DNA of 64,000 nucleotides from Bacteroidetes bacterium UBA1941. GTDB taxonomy: Bacteria > Bacteroidota > Bacteroidia > Chitinophagales > LD1. Shown piece after piece: positions 33,276 to 41,795 of the stretch; position 1 is the stretch's first letter; each line of letters begins with the position of its first letter. The stretch spans positions 434,001 through 498,000 of the forward strand of contig DDEZ01000011.1 of the NCBI GenBank assembly GCA_002336805.1. Direction: 5' to 3'. The translations under genes and the position numbers were made by a program. Below the pieces are notes generated by a model. The model did no database searches, had not been told where the DNA came from, and was given only the letters and a program-made list of their open reading frames with translations.

Positions 33276-34106
33276 TTAGCGGTAAAATCGTTCAGAGTCC
33301 TTGTTGGTAAACTTAGGGATCAGCCAGCCGACCTTAAACCCTATGAACATATCTACACGTGTATAGTGATCTGGTCCTCCCACGCCGCCATTGTCATTGA
33401 AAAAGTTCCACGCGCGGCGATTTTGAGTGATGCCGAGGGTGTACTCTATGCCTCCATAAAAATTAAGGAACTTCTTGCGCTCCAGATAGAGGTAGCCTAC
33501 CTGCCCCTGTAGCATAAATCCATTAGTGAGCCGGTCATAGCCCGTCTTGTAGTCTGAGTTGAACTGGGTATAGGCGTCTTTGGTAGCTCGTATCCATATC
33601 TTGTGCTGGAGAAACCCCGGAGCTATGGTCAGCATGATACCTGAGTTTGGGTGGCGGTCAGAGAGGGCAATGATTTTGCCGGTACGGACGGCTATCTGAA
33701 ATCCCGACATCTCGAGGCTGATGTTGCCTATATCTCCTGTGGTCTGTATGAATCCTCCCTGCGGGTCATAGGTGCTGACCGGGGCCAGTATCTGGTTTTC
33801 GCGGACCTTGGAGCCAAATATGTAGGCGCCCTCTACGCCGAGGAGCCAGTTGTGATTCATCTTGTAGCTCAGGTTGAGCCCGATATTATTGCAAAATCCG
33901 AAGCGTTTGCTCAGCTCGCCCACAGGTATCAGGGCAGAATAGGAAAAACTGGCCAGGAAGGCATTATTGGTGGCACGGGCGCGCTTCTTCATGTAGTCTG
34001 AGCGCTCTATACGGGCTATGATGGAGTCGTCTTCGGTCTGTGCCACAGCCAGGCCAGAAAAGCCCAAAAACATAATAAAAGTCAATAAGGCCCTACGGCA
34101 CAACAT
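33276..34106 (-). CDS. Conserved outer-membrane beta-barrel protein
   Basis: A signal peptide ending LAVAQTED, then a helical stretch and a body of alternating strands (NIGLNLSYKMNHNWLLGVEGAYIFGS, FMLQGQVGYLYLERKKFLNFYGGIEYTLGI, DMFIGFKVGWLIPKF). This is the look of an outer-membrane porin-like barrel. No family name is recognised. The 9-bp gap to waaA suggests one transcript and a link to LPS or envelope assembly. Starts divergently from the aminotransferase at 34167. Confidence 0.75.
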   Translation of the reverse strand: MLCRRALLTFIMFLGFSGLAVAQTEDDSIIARIERSDYMKKRARATNNAFLASFSYSALIPVGELSKRFGFCNNIGLNLSYKMNHNWLLGVEGAYIFGSKVRENQILAPVSTYDPQGGFIQTTGDIGNISLEMSGFQIAVRTGKIIALSDRHPNSGIMLTIAPGFLQHKIWIRATKDAYTQFNSDYKTGYDRLTNGFMLQGQVGYLYLERKKFLNFYGGIEYTLGITQNRRAWNFFNDNGGVGGPDHYTRVDMFIGFKVGWLIPKFTNKDSERFYR

Positions 34107-34166
34107 ATTCTAACTTTAGGCGATAAAGGTAAAAATATTATTTTTGGACACCCCTTTTTAACTAAG

Positions 34167-35297
34167 ATGAGCAAAATAGAAATGGTCGATCTCATCGGCC
34201 AATACAAGCAGATCAAATCTGAAATAGACAGCGCTATACACGAGGTGATAGATACGGGCCGTTTCATAGGCGGGCCGGCGTCAGAGTCTTTTACCCGAAA
34301 TCTATCTGCCTATCTGGATGTCAGGTATGTGGTACCCTGTGCTAATGGTACGGATGCCCTACAGATAGCCATGATGGCGCTGAATCTCCAGCCAGGAGAT
34401 GAGGTGATCACAGCAGACTTTACCTACGCCGCTACGGCAGAGGTCATAGCCCTGCTGCGGCTGACGCCTGTGCTGGTAGAGGTAGACCCGCTTACGTTCA
34501 ATATTTCGCCGGAGGCGATAGAGAAAGCTATCACGCCTGCTACCAAAGCGATCGTGCCGGTGCACCTCTTCGGCCAGTGTGCAGATATGGAGCCGATCAT
34601 GGCCATAGCCCAGCAGCACAACCTCTATGTGATAGAAGATACAGCGCAGGCCATAGGCGCTTACTATACATTTCGCGATGGCAGCCGCAAGCGCGCGGGT
34701 ACTATCGGTACCATAGGCACTACATCCTTCTTCCCCAGCAAGAACCTCGGCTGCTACGGTGATGGCGGTGCGATCTTCACTAATGATGAAGCGCTGTCCA
34801 AACGCCTGAAGATGATAGCCAACCACGGGCAATCCTCTCAATACGTGTTTGACGATATAGGATGCAATAGCCGCCTGGACAACCTGCAGGCAGCCGTACT
34901 GGATGTAAAGCTGAAATACCTGGACAACTACTGCGCTGCACGTCAGAGTGCTGCTGCCTATTATGACGAGCAGCTGGCCGGGCTAAACAATGCAACAATA
35001 CCTGTACGCGCTGCAAACTCCACCCACGTATTTCATCAGTACACGCTGACGCTGAGGCCGGGTACGGACAGGGTGGCTGTGCGCAAGGCATTTGAGGAGA
35101 AGGGAATACCGACCATGGTCTACTATCCATCCCCCATGCACCGGCAAAAGGCCTACAAATCTGACAGATACACCGATACGGATTTCCCGGTTTCTATCAG
35201 ATTGAGCGAATGTGTGCTATCATTGCCGATACATACGGAGATGACGCAGGACCAGCAAGACTACATCATCTCAGCGGCTAAAGAGATCATTCAATAA
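34167..35297 (+). CDS. DegT/DnrJ/EryC1/StrS sugar aminotransferase (WbpE-like)
   Basis: A PLP enzyme that adds an amino group to a keto-sugar nucleotide. The PLP lysine lies in TTSFFPSKNLGCYGDGGAIFT (about 190-210), and ahead of it are EDTAQAIGAYY and DFTYAATAEVIALL. WbpE-type members make UDP-2-acetamido-3-amino-glucuronate; the acetyltransferase of the same pathway is encoded at 37607. A -7 element TATTTTTG is visible at 34139-34146, though without a clear upstream box. The gene starts the plus-strand sugar nucleotide run. Confidence 0.88.
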   Translation: MSKIEMVDLIGQYKQIKSEIDSAIHEVIDTGRFIGGPASESFTRNLSAYLDVRYVVPCANGTDALQIAMMALNLQPGDEVITADFTYAATAEVIALLRLTPVLVEVDPLTFNISPEAIEKAITPATKAIVPVHLFGQCADMEPIMAIAQQHNLYVIEDTAQAIGAYYTFRDGSRKRAGTIGTIGTTSFFPSKNLGCYGDGGAIFTNDEALSKRLKMIANHGQSSQYVFDDIGCNSRLDNLQAAVLDVKLKYLDNYCAARQSAAAYYDEQLAGLNNATIPVRAANSTHVFHQYTLTLRPGTDRVAVRKAFEEKGIPTMVYYPSPMHRQKAYKSDRYTDTDFPVSIRLSECVLSLPIHTEMTQDQQDYIISAAKEIIQ

Positions 35298-35323
35298 ACA
35301 ACCCCAAACCAAACAAACAATAA

Positions 35324-36631
35324 ATGAAGATAGCAGTAGTAGGTACCGGATACGTAGGACTCGTGACGGGTACTTGTTTCTCAGAGACAGGCAATGACGT
35401 GACCTGTATAGATATCAATCAGTCCAAGATAGATATGCTCAATAACGGCAAGCTGCCGATCTATGAGCCGGAGCTGGACGTGCTCTTTGAGCGCAATAAG
35501 AAAGAAGGCAGGCTGAAGTTCACCACCTCTCTGGCAGAGGGTATACAGGGAGCTAAGATCATCTTCCTGGCACTGCCTACACCTCCGGGTGAGGACGGCA
35601 GCGCTGACCTGAAGTACATACTCGGTGTGGCAAAGGACCTGGGCCCGCTGCTGCACCAGTACGTGGTGATAGTAGACAAGAGCACTGTACCGGTAGGTAC
35701 TGCAGATAAAGTGCGCGAGGCAGTAGCCAAAGGCGCCAAGGTAGAGTTTGACGTAGTGAGCAATCCGGAATTTCTCCGTGAGGGCGTAGCTGTGGAGGAC
35801 TTTATGAAGCCGGAGCGCGTGGTGGTAGGTACCAGCTCTGAGAAAGCGGAAGAAGTGATGGGCCACCTGTATGAGCCATTTGTGAGGCAGGGCAATCCGG
35901 TCCTCTTTATGGACGAGCGCTCAGCAGAGATGACAAAGTATGCAGCGAATTCTTTCCTGGCTACCAAGATATCATTCATGAATGAGGTGGCTAACCTGTG
36001 TGAGCGCGTAGGCGCTGATGTGGACCAGGTACGCCGCGGCATCGGTACAGACAGCCGGATAGGCAAGAGGTTCCTCTTCCCGGGCCTCGGCTACGGTGGC
36101 AGCTGCTTCCCTAAGGATGTACAGGCGCTGCACCAGACTGCTTCGCAGAATGACTACAACTTCGCGATACTGGACTCAGTGATGAAGGTGAACTATGACC
36201 AGAGGAAGCTCTTCCTGGCCAAGATACTGGAGAAATATCCTGATGTAAAGGGCAAGACCATCGCACTCTGGGGCCTGGCCTTCAAGCCAAACACAGATGA
36301 CGTGCGCGAGGCGCCGGCACTCTACCTGATAGACGAGCTGCGCAGCCGTGGCGCTGAGGTGCGCGCCTATGACCCGGAGGCTATGGGCCATGTGCAGCAG
36401 CAGTATGGCGACAAGGTGTACTTTGCCAAGGATCAGTATGATGCGCTGGCAGGGGCTGATTTTCTCGTGATCGCTACCGAGTGGAATACCTTCCGCTCTC
36501 CGGATTTTGACAAAGTCAAAGCAGCTCTTAAAGAAAAGGTAATATTCGACGGCAGAAATTTATATAGCCTCACTGAGATGAAAGAGTGCGGATTTTACTA
36601 TTATAGCGTAGGCAGAAAAACTGTAGAATGA
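35324..36631 (+). CDS. ugd: UDP-glucose 6-dehydrogenase
   Basis: Makes UDP-glucuronate from UDP-glucose with two NAD. The Rossmann motif is VVGTGYVGLVTGTCFSETG (1-20 region); PTPPGEDGSADL and NPEFLREGVAVEDFMKPERVVVG are family marks; the catalytic Cys lies in FPGLGYGGSCFPKDV (about 257-268). 435 aa is normal. The stop overlaps the ATG of the decarboxylase gene by 4 bp, so its product feeds straight into that enzyme. Confidence 0.93.
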   Translation: MKIAVVGTGYVGLVTGTCFSETGNDVTCIDINQSKIDMLNNGKLPIYEPELDVLFERNKKEGRLKFTTSLAEGIQGAKIIFLALPTPPGEDGSADLKYILGVAKDLGPLLHQYVVIVDKSTVPVGTADKVREAVAKGAKVEFDVVSNPEFLREGVAVEDFMKPERVVVGTSSEKAEEVMGHLYEPFVRQGNPVLFMDERSAEMTKYAANSFLATKISFMNEVANLCERVGADVDQVRRGIGTDSRIGKRFLFPGLGYGGSCFPKDVQALHQTASQNDYNFAILDSVMKVNYDQRKLFLAKILEKYPDVKGKTIALWGLAFKPNTDDVREAPALYLIDELRSRGAEVRAYDPEAMGHVQQQYGDKVYFAKDQYDALAGADFLVIATEWNTFRSPDFDKVKAALKEKVIFDGRNLYSLTEMKECGFYYYSVGRKTVE

Positions 36632-37620
36632 GCAAGGCGAGAAAGAGAATACTGATCACGGGAGCTGCGGGCTTCCTCGGGTCGCACCTGTGCGACCGCT
36701 TCATAGCAGAGGACTATCACGTGATAGCGATGGATAACCTGATCACAGGTGACCTGCGCAATATCCAGCACCTCTTCAAGCTGGAAAACTTTGAATTTTA
36801 TCACCACGATGTATCGAAGTTTGTCTTCGTACCGGGTGACCTGGACTATATACTGCACTTCGCCTCACCGGCCAGCCCGATAGATTATCTCAAGATACCT
36901 ATCCAGACGCTGAAGGTAGGCGCTATGGGCACGCACAACCTGCTGGGCCTGGCCCGCGTGAAGAAAGCACGTATCCTCGTGGCATCTACCTCTGAGGTCT
37001 ATGGTGACCCTACGGTACACCCGCAGACGGAGGACTACTGGGGCAATGTGAATCCTGTAGGCCCGCGCGGCGTCTATGACGAGGCTAAGCGCTACATGGA
37101 GGCTATCACGATGGCCTATCATACCTATCATGGACTGGAGACGCGGATCATCCGCATCTTCAATACCTATGGCCCGCGTATGAGGCTGAATGACGGCCGT
37201 GTACTGCCAGCCTTCATAGGCCAGGCGCTGAGAGGAGAGGACCTCACCATGTTTGGCGATGGTAGCCAGACGCGGTCTTTCTGCTATGTAGCAGACCTCG
37301 TGGAGGGTATCTACCGCCTGCTGCTCAGTGACTATACGCAGCCGATGAACATAGGTAACCCTGAGGAGATCACGATCAAAGAATTTGGCGAGGAGATTAT
37401 CAAGCTGACCAACTCCAGTCAGAAACTCATATCACTCGAGCTGCCTAAGGATGACCCTAAGCAGCGCAAGCCGGATATCACCAAGGCACGCGAGATACTG
37501 GGCTGGGAGCCTAAGGTAAAGCGTGCTGAAGGACTCAAGATCACCTATGACTATTTCAAAACACTGAGCAAGGAAGAACTCTTTGCCGGGCATAGGGATT
37601 TTATCAATGGCAGCAAATAA
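36628..37620 (+). CDS. uxs: UDP-glucuronate decarboxylase (UDP-xylose synthase)
   Basis: An extended SDR enzyme that turns UDP-glucuronate into UDP-xylose. NAD motif ITGAAGFLGSHLCDRF, then the catalytic TxSEVYGDP (ASTSEVYGDPTVHPQ) and YDEAKRYMEA (YxxxK), and the family-typical GPRMRLNDGRVLPAFIGQALRGEDLT. 330 aa. Overlaps ugd by 4 bp (ATGA) and the acetyltransferase gene by 14 bp, marking a tight operon. Xylose in a surface chain is implied. Confidence 0.9.
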   Translation: MSKARKRILITGAAGFLGSHLCDRFIAEDYHVIAMDNLITGDLRNIQHLFKLENFEFYHHDVSKFVFVPGDLDYILHFASPASPIDYLKIPIQTLKVGAMGTHNLLGLARVKKARILVASTSEVYGDPTVHPQTEDYWGNVNPVGPRGVYDEAKRYMEAITMAYHTYHGLETRIIRIFNTYGPRMRLNDGRVLPAFIGQALRGEDLTMFGDGSQTRSFCYVADLVEGIYRLLLSDYTQPMNIGNPEEITIKEFGEEIIKLTNSSQKLISLELPKDDPKQRKPDITKAREILGWEPKVKRAEGLKITYDYFKTLSKEELFAGHRDFINGSK

Positions 37621-38188
37621 CTACTACGCGCATGAGACGGCCATCGTAGACGAGGGCTGTACCATAGGAGAGGGGACCAAGATCTGGCACTTCAGCCACA
37701 TCATGCCCGGCTGCACGCTGGGCCGTGGCTGCAATATAGGTCAGAACGTTGTGGTATCTCCGGATGTAGTACTAGGCAATAATGTGAAGGTGCAGAATAA
37801 CGTGTCTATCTACACAGGGGTGACCTGTGATGATGATGTGTTTCTGGGGCCTTCATGCGTATTTACCAATGTGACCAATCCGCGTAGCGGTGTGAACAGG
37901 AGAGGGCAATACTCCAAAACGCATGTGGGCAAAGGTGCCAGCATAGGTGCTAATGCTACGATCGTGTGCGGCCATGATATAGGTGAGTATGCCTTTATTG
38001 GAGCGGGTGCGGTAGTGACCAAGACAGTACCGGCATACGCACTGCTCGTGGGCAATCCTGCCAGGCAGATGGGCTGGATGAGCGAGTTTGGCCATAGGTT
38101 AAACTTCGATGACAATGGGAAAGCCACCTGCGAGGAAAGCGGCCAGGTATATGAACTGAAGGATGGTGCTGTAAAGAGAATATCCTGA
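37607..38188 (+). CDS. Left-handed beta-helix N-acetyltransferase (WbpD/WlbB type)
   Basis: A hexapeptide-repeat enzyme, 193 aa. The repeats run from AIVDEGCTIGEGTKIWHFSHIMPGC to AFIGAGAVVTKTVPAYALLVGNPARQMGWMSEFGHRLNFD; the ending GWMSEFGHRLNF is characteristic of the WbpD/WlbB group, which acetylates UDP-3-amino-GlcNAcA. The ATG at 37607 is used; an upstream TTG at 37583 would add eight unlike residues. It overlaps the end of uxs by 14 bp. It would act after the aminotransferase at 34167. Confidence 0.83.
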   Translation: MAANNYYAHETAIVDEGCTIGEGTKIWHFSHIMPGCTLGRGCNIGQNVVVSPDVVLGNNVKVQNNVSIYTGVTCDDDVFLGPSCVFTNVTNPRSGVNRRGQYSKTHVGKGASIGANATIVCGHDIGEYAFIGAGAVVTKTVPAYALLVGNPARQMGWMSEFGHRLNFDDNGKATCEESGQVYELKDGAVKRIS

Positions 38189-38250
38189 GTATAGCTGAAC
38201 TGAAAACGGCTGGTATAAAAAAATAAAACAAAAACCCCACTGAATAAGTC

Positions 38251-39540
38251 ATGTACGAGTCGTTACTAAATAAAGAGAAGAAGCTGGCACTGATAGGTCT
38301 CGGCTATGTAGGCCTGCCTATCGCGCTGGAGTTTGCGAGGAAGATATCCGTGATCGGATTTGATATCAATCCTAAGCGTGTGGAGATGATGAGGCAAGGC
38401 ATAGACCCTAGCTGTGAGCTGGAGAAAGAGGCCTTTGACGGCTGTGATATCAAGTTTACGGCTGACCTGGAGGATCTGAAGGAGGCTTCCTTCTTTATCG
38501 TAGCGGTACCTACGCCTGTAGACTCGCACAATGTGCCAGACCTGAAGCCTGTACTCTCAGCATCTACCACGATAGGCAAGGTGCTGAAGAAAGGGGACTA
38601 TGTGGTGTTTGAATCTACAGTGTATCCCGGCTGCACAGAGGATGACTGCCTGCCGGTGATCGAGCAGATATCAGGCCTCAAAATGGGCGTGGACTTTAAG
38701 CTGGGCTACTCTCCTGAGCGTATCAATCCGGGCGATAAAGAGCACACACTGGCCAAGATCACCAAGGTAGTATCCGGCTGTGATGCAGAGTCTCTGGACA
38801 CGATAGCTAAAACATACGAGATAGTGGTGACGGCCGGTACGCACCGCGCCAGCTCTATCAAGGTAGCAGAGGCTGCCAAGATCATAGAGAATACGCAGCG
38901 CGATGTCAACATCGCGCTGATGAATGAACTGTCATGCATCTTTGATAAAATGGGTATCAATACCTATGAGGTGCTGGAGGCTGCAGGTACGAAGTGGAAC
39001 TTTTTGAAGTTCTTCCCCGGCCTGGTAGGTGGCCACTGTATAGGTGTAGATCCATACTACCTGACCTACAAGGCTGAGGAACTGGGCTACAAGTCAGAGG
39101 TGATCCTGGCCGGCCGCCGTATCAATGACGATATGGGTGCGCGTATCGCAAAAAAGCTCGTACAGCAGCTCATACAACTGGATAAAACTATCGCGCATAC
39201 TAAGGTGCTGGTGATGGGGGCTACATTCAAAGAGAATGTATCTGATATCCGCAACTCTAAGGTGGTAGACGTGATCAAAGCCCTGAAAGAATACCATGTG
39301 CATGTAGAGATCACAGATCCATATGCAGATAATGAGGAATTTCAGCATGAGTATAATGAGGCACTGACCACTGACCTTGCGAAAGATTATGACGCAGTGA
39401 TCGTAGCGGTAAATCATGACAAATTCGCCGGGCTGGATGAAGCTTACTTCAAATCTATCATGAAGCCGGATGGCATACTGGTAGACGTGAAAGGTGATAT
39501 GAGAAAGCGCATAAAAGGGATCAAATACTGGTCGCTGTAA
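38251..39540 (+). CDS. Nucleotide-sugar dehydrogenase (TviB/WbpO type)
   Basis: Related to ugd but of the subgroup that oxidises UDP-N-acetylhexosamines. Rossmann start LALIGLGYVGLPIALEFARK, VPTPVDSHNVPDLKP, the conserved YSPERINPGDKEHTL, and the catalytic Cys in FPGLVGGHCIGVDPYYLTYKAEELG. 429 aa is usual. It would supply a UDP-N-acetyl-hexosaminuronate. Together with the aminotransferase and acetyltransferase it makes most of a Wbp-type diacetamido-uronate pathway, except the 3-dehydrogenase (WbpB), which is not seen in the window. Confidence 0.88.
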   Translation: MYESLLNKEKKLALIGLGYVGLPIALEFARKISVIGFDINPKRVEMMRQGIDPSCELEKEAFDGCDIKFTADLEDLKEASFFIVAVPTPVDSHNVPDLKPVLSASTTIGKVLKKGDYVVFESTVYPGCTEDDCLPVIEQISGLKMGVDFKLGYSPERINPGDKEHTLAKITKVVSGCDAESLDTIAKTYEIVVTAGTHRASSIKVAEAAKIIENTQRDVNIALMNELSCIFDKMGINTYEVLEAAGTKWNFLKFFPGLVGGHCIGVDPYYLTYKAEELGYKSEVILAGRRINDDMGARIAKKLVQQLIQLDKTIAHTKVLVMGATFKENVSDIRNSKVVDVIKALKEYHVHVEITDPYADNEEFQHEYNEALTTDLAKDYDAVIVAVNHDKFAGLDEAYFKSIMKPDGILVDVKGDMRKRIKGIKYWSL

Positions 39541-39568
39541 GAGAGCCAGGATACAAGAACCAAGAGGA

Positions 39569-40114
39569 ATGATGAGGAGCCCAAGGGTATATATGTGGAT
39601 GATACTGATGTCAGCACTGGTGCTGGCAGGAGGCTGTCACAAGGCCAGCGGTCCATCTATCCATATTTCGGGCTATACAGCTACTGATGAGCAGGGCAAT
39701 ATTTTATGGGCTGTGTCGCACGACTCTACTGACTGGAGAGCAGATGCGGATATCCCTACACAGGTGCGCCAGGCTTTGGATGCACTACCGCTCACCACAG
39801 ATACTAATCATCATGCACCGGGCACGATAGAGGAAATATCAGATACAGGAGTGATAGGCGGAGCGTATCCTAATCCATGTACCGGAGCTTTTACGCTCTA
39901 CGAAAAAAAGGGCGGTTCAGCACCGTATGCTTGTAAATATGCGCTGGTAGACGCCAGCCTGCAAGTCTACAGCAGTGGTGTGATACCTGGCAGCGGCAGT
40001 AGGACTATAGCTGTGACTATGCTGCAGCCAGGACTATACAGGTTGTATTATTCCTTTTATGATCGCTTAGGACTAGTGTTTCTGAGCGGCCATGGTGATA
40101 TAAAGAAGCAATAA
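39569..40114 (+). CDS. Lipoprotein with a sorting-domain-like C-terminus
   Basis: A 181-residue protein with lipobox LVLAGGC (Cys23). The C-terminal 85 residues resemble a T9SS type A sorting domain: IGGAYPNPCTGAFTLYEKK opens it like the usual YPNP-x-x-G-x-F motif, and MLQPGLYRLYYSFYDR recalls the LxPGxYxLxx strand near the end. A lipoprotein carrying a sorting-like domain is odd, since T9SS cargo normally has a standard signal peptide. It lies between sugar nucleotide genes, 28 bp after the dehydrogenase and 5 bp before rfbB. Confidence 0.65.
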   Translation: MMRSPRVYMWMILMSALVLAGGCHKASGPSIHISGYTATDEQGNILWAVSHDSTDWRADADIPTQVRQALDALPLTTDTNHHAPGTIEEISDTGVIGGAYPNPCTGAFTLYEKKGGSAPYACKYALVDASLQVYSSGVIPGSGSRTIAVTMLQPGLYRLYYSFYDRLGLVFLSGHGDIKKQ

Positions 40115-40119
40115 AGAAA

Positions 40120-41184
40120 ATGAAGAAGATACTCATCACCGGCGGTGCCGGATTTATAGGCTCTCACGTGGTGAGGCTGTTTGTCAATAAGTATGCGGAT
40201 GCGCACATCTACAATCTGGATGCGCTGACCTATGCGGGCAACCTGGAGAACCTCCGCGATATAGAAGGTAAGTCAAACTATACTTTTGTAAAGGGCGACA
40301 TCACTGATGCGGCTTTTATCAATGAGCTGTTTCAGAAAGAGCAGTTTGATGGTGTGATACACCTGGCCGCAGAGAGCCACGTGGACCGCTCTATCTCTGA
40401 CCCGATGGCATTCGTCGTGACCAATGTGATCGGTACGGTAAATTTATTGAACGCCGCACGCACCATCTGGAAGTGCAATAAAGACTCCGAGTTTCCTGCC
40501 GGCAAGAAATTCTATCACGTGTCTACGGATGAGGTGTATGGATCACTGGGAGAGGAAGGCTTCTTTCTGGAGACCACGCCGTATGAGCCACAGTCACCAT
40601 ACTCTGCATCCAAGGCCAGCTCAGATCACTTCGTAAGGGCATACTATAATACGTATAACCTGCCCGTGGTGCTGACCAACTGCTCTAACAACTATGGCGC
40701 AAATCAGTTTCCCGAGAAACTGATACCGCTTTTCATCAATAACATCCGCAACAATAAGTCGCTGCCAGTGTATGGCGATGGCAAGTATACCCGTGACTGG
40801 CTCTGGGTAGAGGATCATGCACGCGCTATAGATGTGGTATACCACACAGGCGTACTGGGTGAGACGTACAATATCGGTGGCTTCAATGAGTGGCAGAATA
40901 TCAACCTGATCAAGCTGCTGATCAAGATCGTGGACCAGAAGCTGGGCCGCGCAGAGGGTGAATCAGAAAAGCTGATCACCTACGTGAAAGACCGCCCGGG
41001 CCATGACCAGCGCTACGCGATAGACGCTACCAAGATCAAAAATGAGCTGGGCTGGGAGCCATCAGTGACATTTGAGCAGGGGCTGGACAAGACCATAGAC
41101 TGGTACCTGGCCAATGGCGAATGGCTGAACAGCGTGACCAGCGGCGACTATCAGAAGTACTACGCCAATCAATACGCGCACTAA
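40120..41184 (+). CDS. rfbB: dTDP-glucose 4,6-dehydratase
   Basis: An SDR enzyme giving dTDP-4-keto-6-deoxyglucose, precursor of rhamnose and other deoxysugars. NAD motif ITGGAGFIGSHVVRLFV; NLDALTYAGNLENL; HLAAESHVDRSISDP; catalytic VSTDEVYGSLG and YSASKASSDHFVRAY. Length 354 aa is normal. rfbA, rfbC and rfbD are not adjacent, so the later steps are encoded elsewhere. It begins 5 bp after the lipoprotein gene. Confidence 0.93.
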   Translation: MKKILITGGAGFIGSHVVRLFVNKYADAHIYNLDALTYAGNLENLRDIEGKSNYTFVKGDITDAAFINELFQKEQFDGVIHLAAESHVDRSISDPMAFVVTNVIGTVNLLNAARTIWKCNKDSEFPAGKKFYHVSTDEVYGSLGEEGFFLETTPYEPQSPYSASKASSDHFVRAYYNTYNLPVVLTNCSNNYGANQFPEKLIPLFINNIRNNKSLPVYGDGKYTRDWLWVEDHARAIDVVYHTGVLGETYNIGGFNEWQNINLIKLLIKIVDQKLGRAEGESEKLITYVKDRPGHDQRYAIDATKIKNELGWEPSVTFEQGLDKTIDWYLANGEWLNSVTSGDYQKYYANQYAH

Positions 41185-41247
41185 CGCGGCATATCCTGCT
41201 GCTGGTATGCTAATTGCAATCATGACCGCAAGACACAAATCCAGCCA

Positions 41248-41715
41248 GTGGCAGAGACTACAGAAATCATAGATTCAAACGAATCCAACTACCGGAGTGC
41301 TATAAAAGCATTCACCTGGAGGGTCATAGGTTCTCTGGATACTACGCTGCTCTCGCTGTGGCAGACGGGTGACCTGACCATGTCTATCAAGATCGGGTCC
41401 ACCGACTTTCTCTCAAAGATCATCCTCTACTACCTGCACGAGCGCGCCTGGATCTACTGGATGGGGGCACGCGTGATGACGCGATGGATATCACTGGTGA
41501 AGGCCGTGGTGTGGCGCATGATAGGCTCTATGGATACGGCCTTCTGGGGCTGGTGGTATACGGGCAATGCGCTGACCGGCCTCAAGATAGGCGGCTACGA
41601 GCTGCTGACCAAGATCGCCCTATACTACCTGCACGAGCGTATATGGGCCAATGTGCCGATAGGGACGGTGCGCAAATGGATGGATAGCGGTAAGCGACTC
41701 CTTAGCAGAAAATAG
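41248..41715 (+). CDS. Tandem DUF2061 membrane protein
   Basis: Two copies of the DUF2061 domain: KAFTWRVIGSLDTTLLSLW...KIILYYLHERAW and KAVVWRMIGSMDTAFWGWW...KIALYYLHERIW, at about residues 18-72 and 88-142. Each has two short hydrophobic helices. Function unknown; in other genomes the domain is found beside sulfate-assimilation genes, but none is here. The start is a GTG (41248-41250), with no ATG in frame upstream. A shared terminator follows. Confidence 0.82.
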   Translation: MAETTEIIDSNESNYRSAIKAFTWRVIGSLDTTLLSLWQTGDLTMSIKIGSTDFLSKIILYYLHERAWIYWMGARVMTRWISLVKAVVWRMIGSMDTAFWGWWYTGNALTGLKIGGYELLTKIALYYLHERIWANVPIGTVRKWMDSGKRLLSRK

Positions 41716-41748
41716 CGCTTCTTTCAAACAGACAGTTCAAACCAATAA

Positions 41749-41775
41749 AAAAGCCCATGCATCGCATGGGCTTTT
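41749..41775. terminator. Bidirectional terminator between DUF2061 and the TonB receptor
   Basis: A perfect 12-bp stem (41749-41760 with 41764-41775, aaaagcccatgc / gcatgggctttt) and a 3-nt loop with A/T runs on both sides serve the two convergent genes. Confidence 0.85.
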
Positions 41776-41795
41776 CAGTATGATTGCGCTGCGGC

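Noticed and set aside
37583..37606. TTG start for the acetyltransferase gene
   Set aside because: The added residues are coded within the end of uxs and do not match the family; the ATG at 37607 gives the usual N-terminus.
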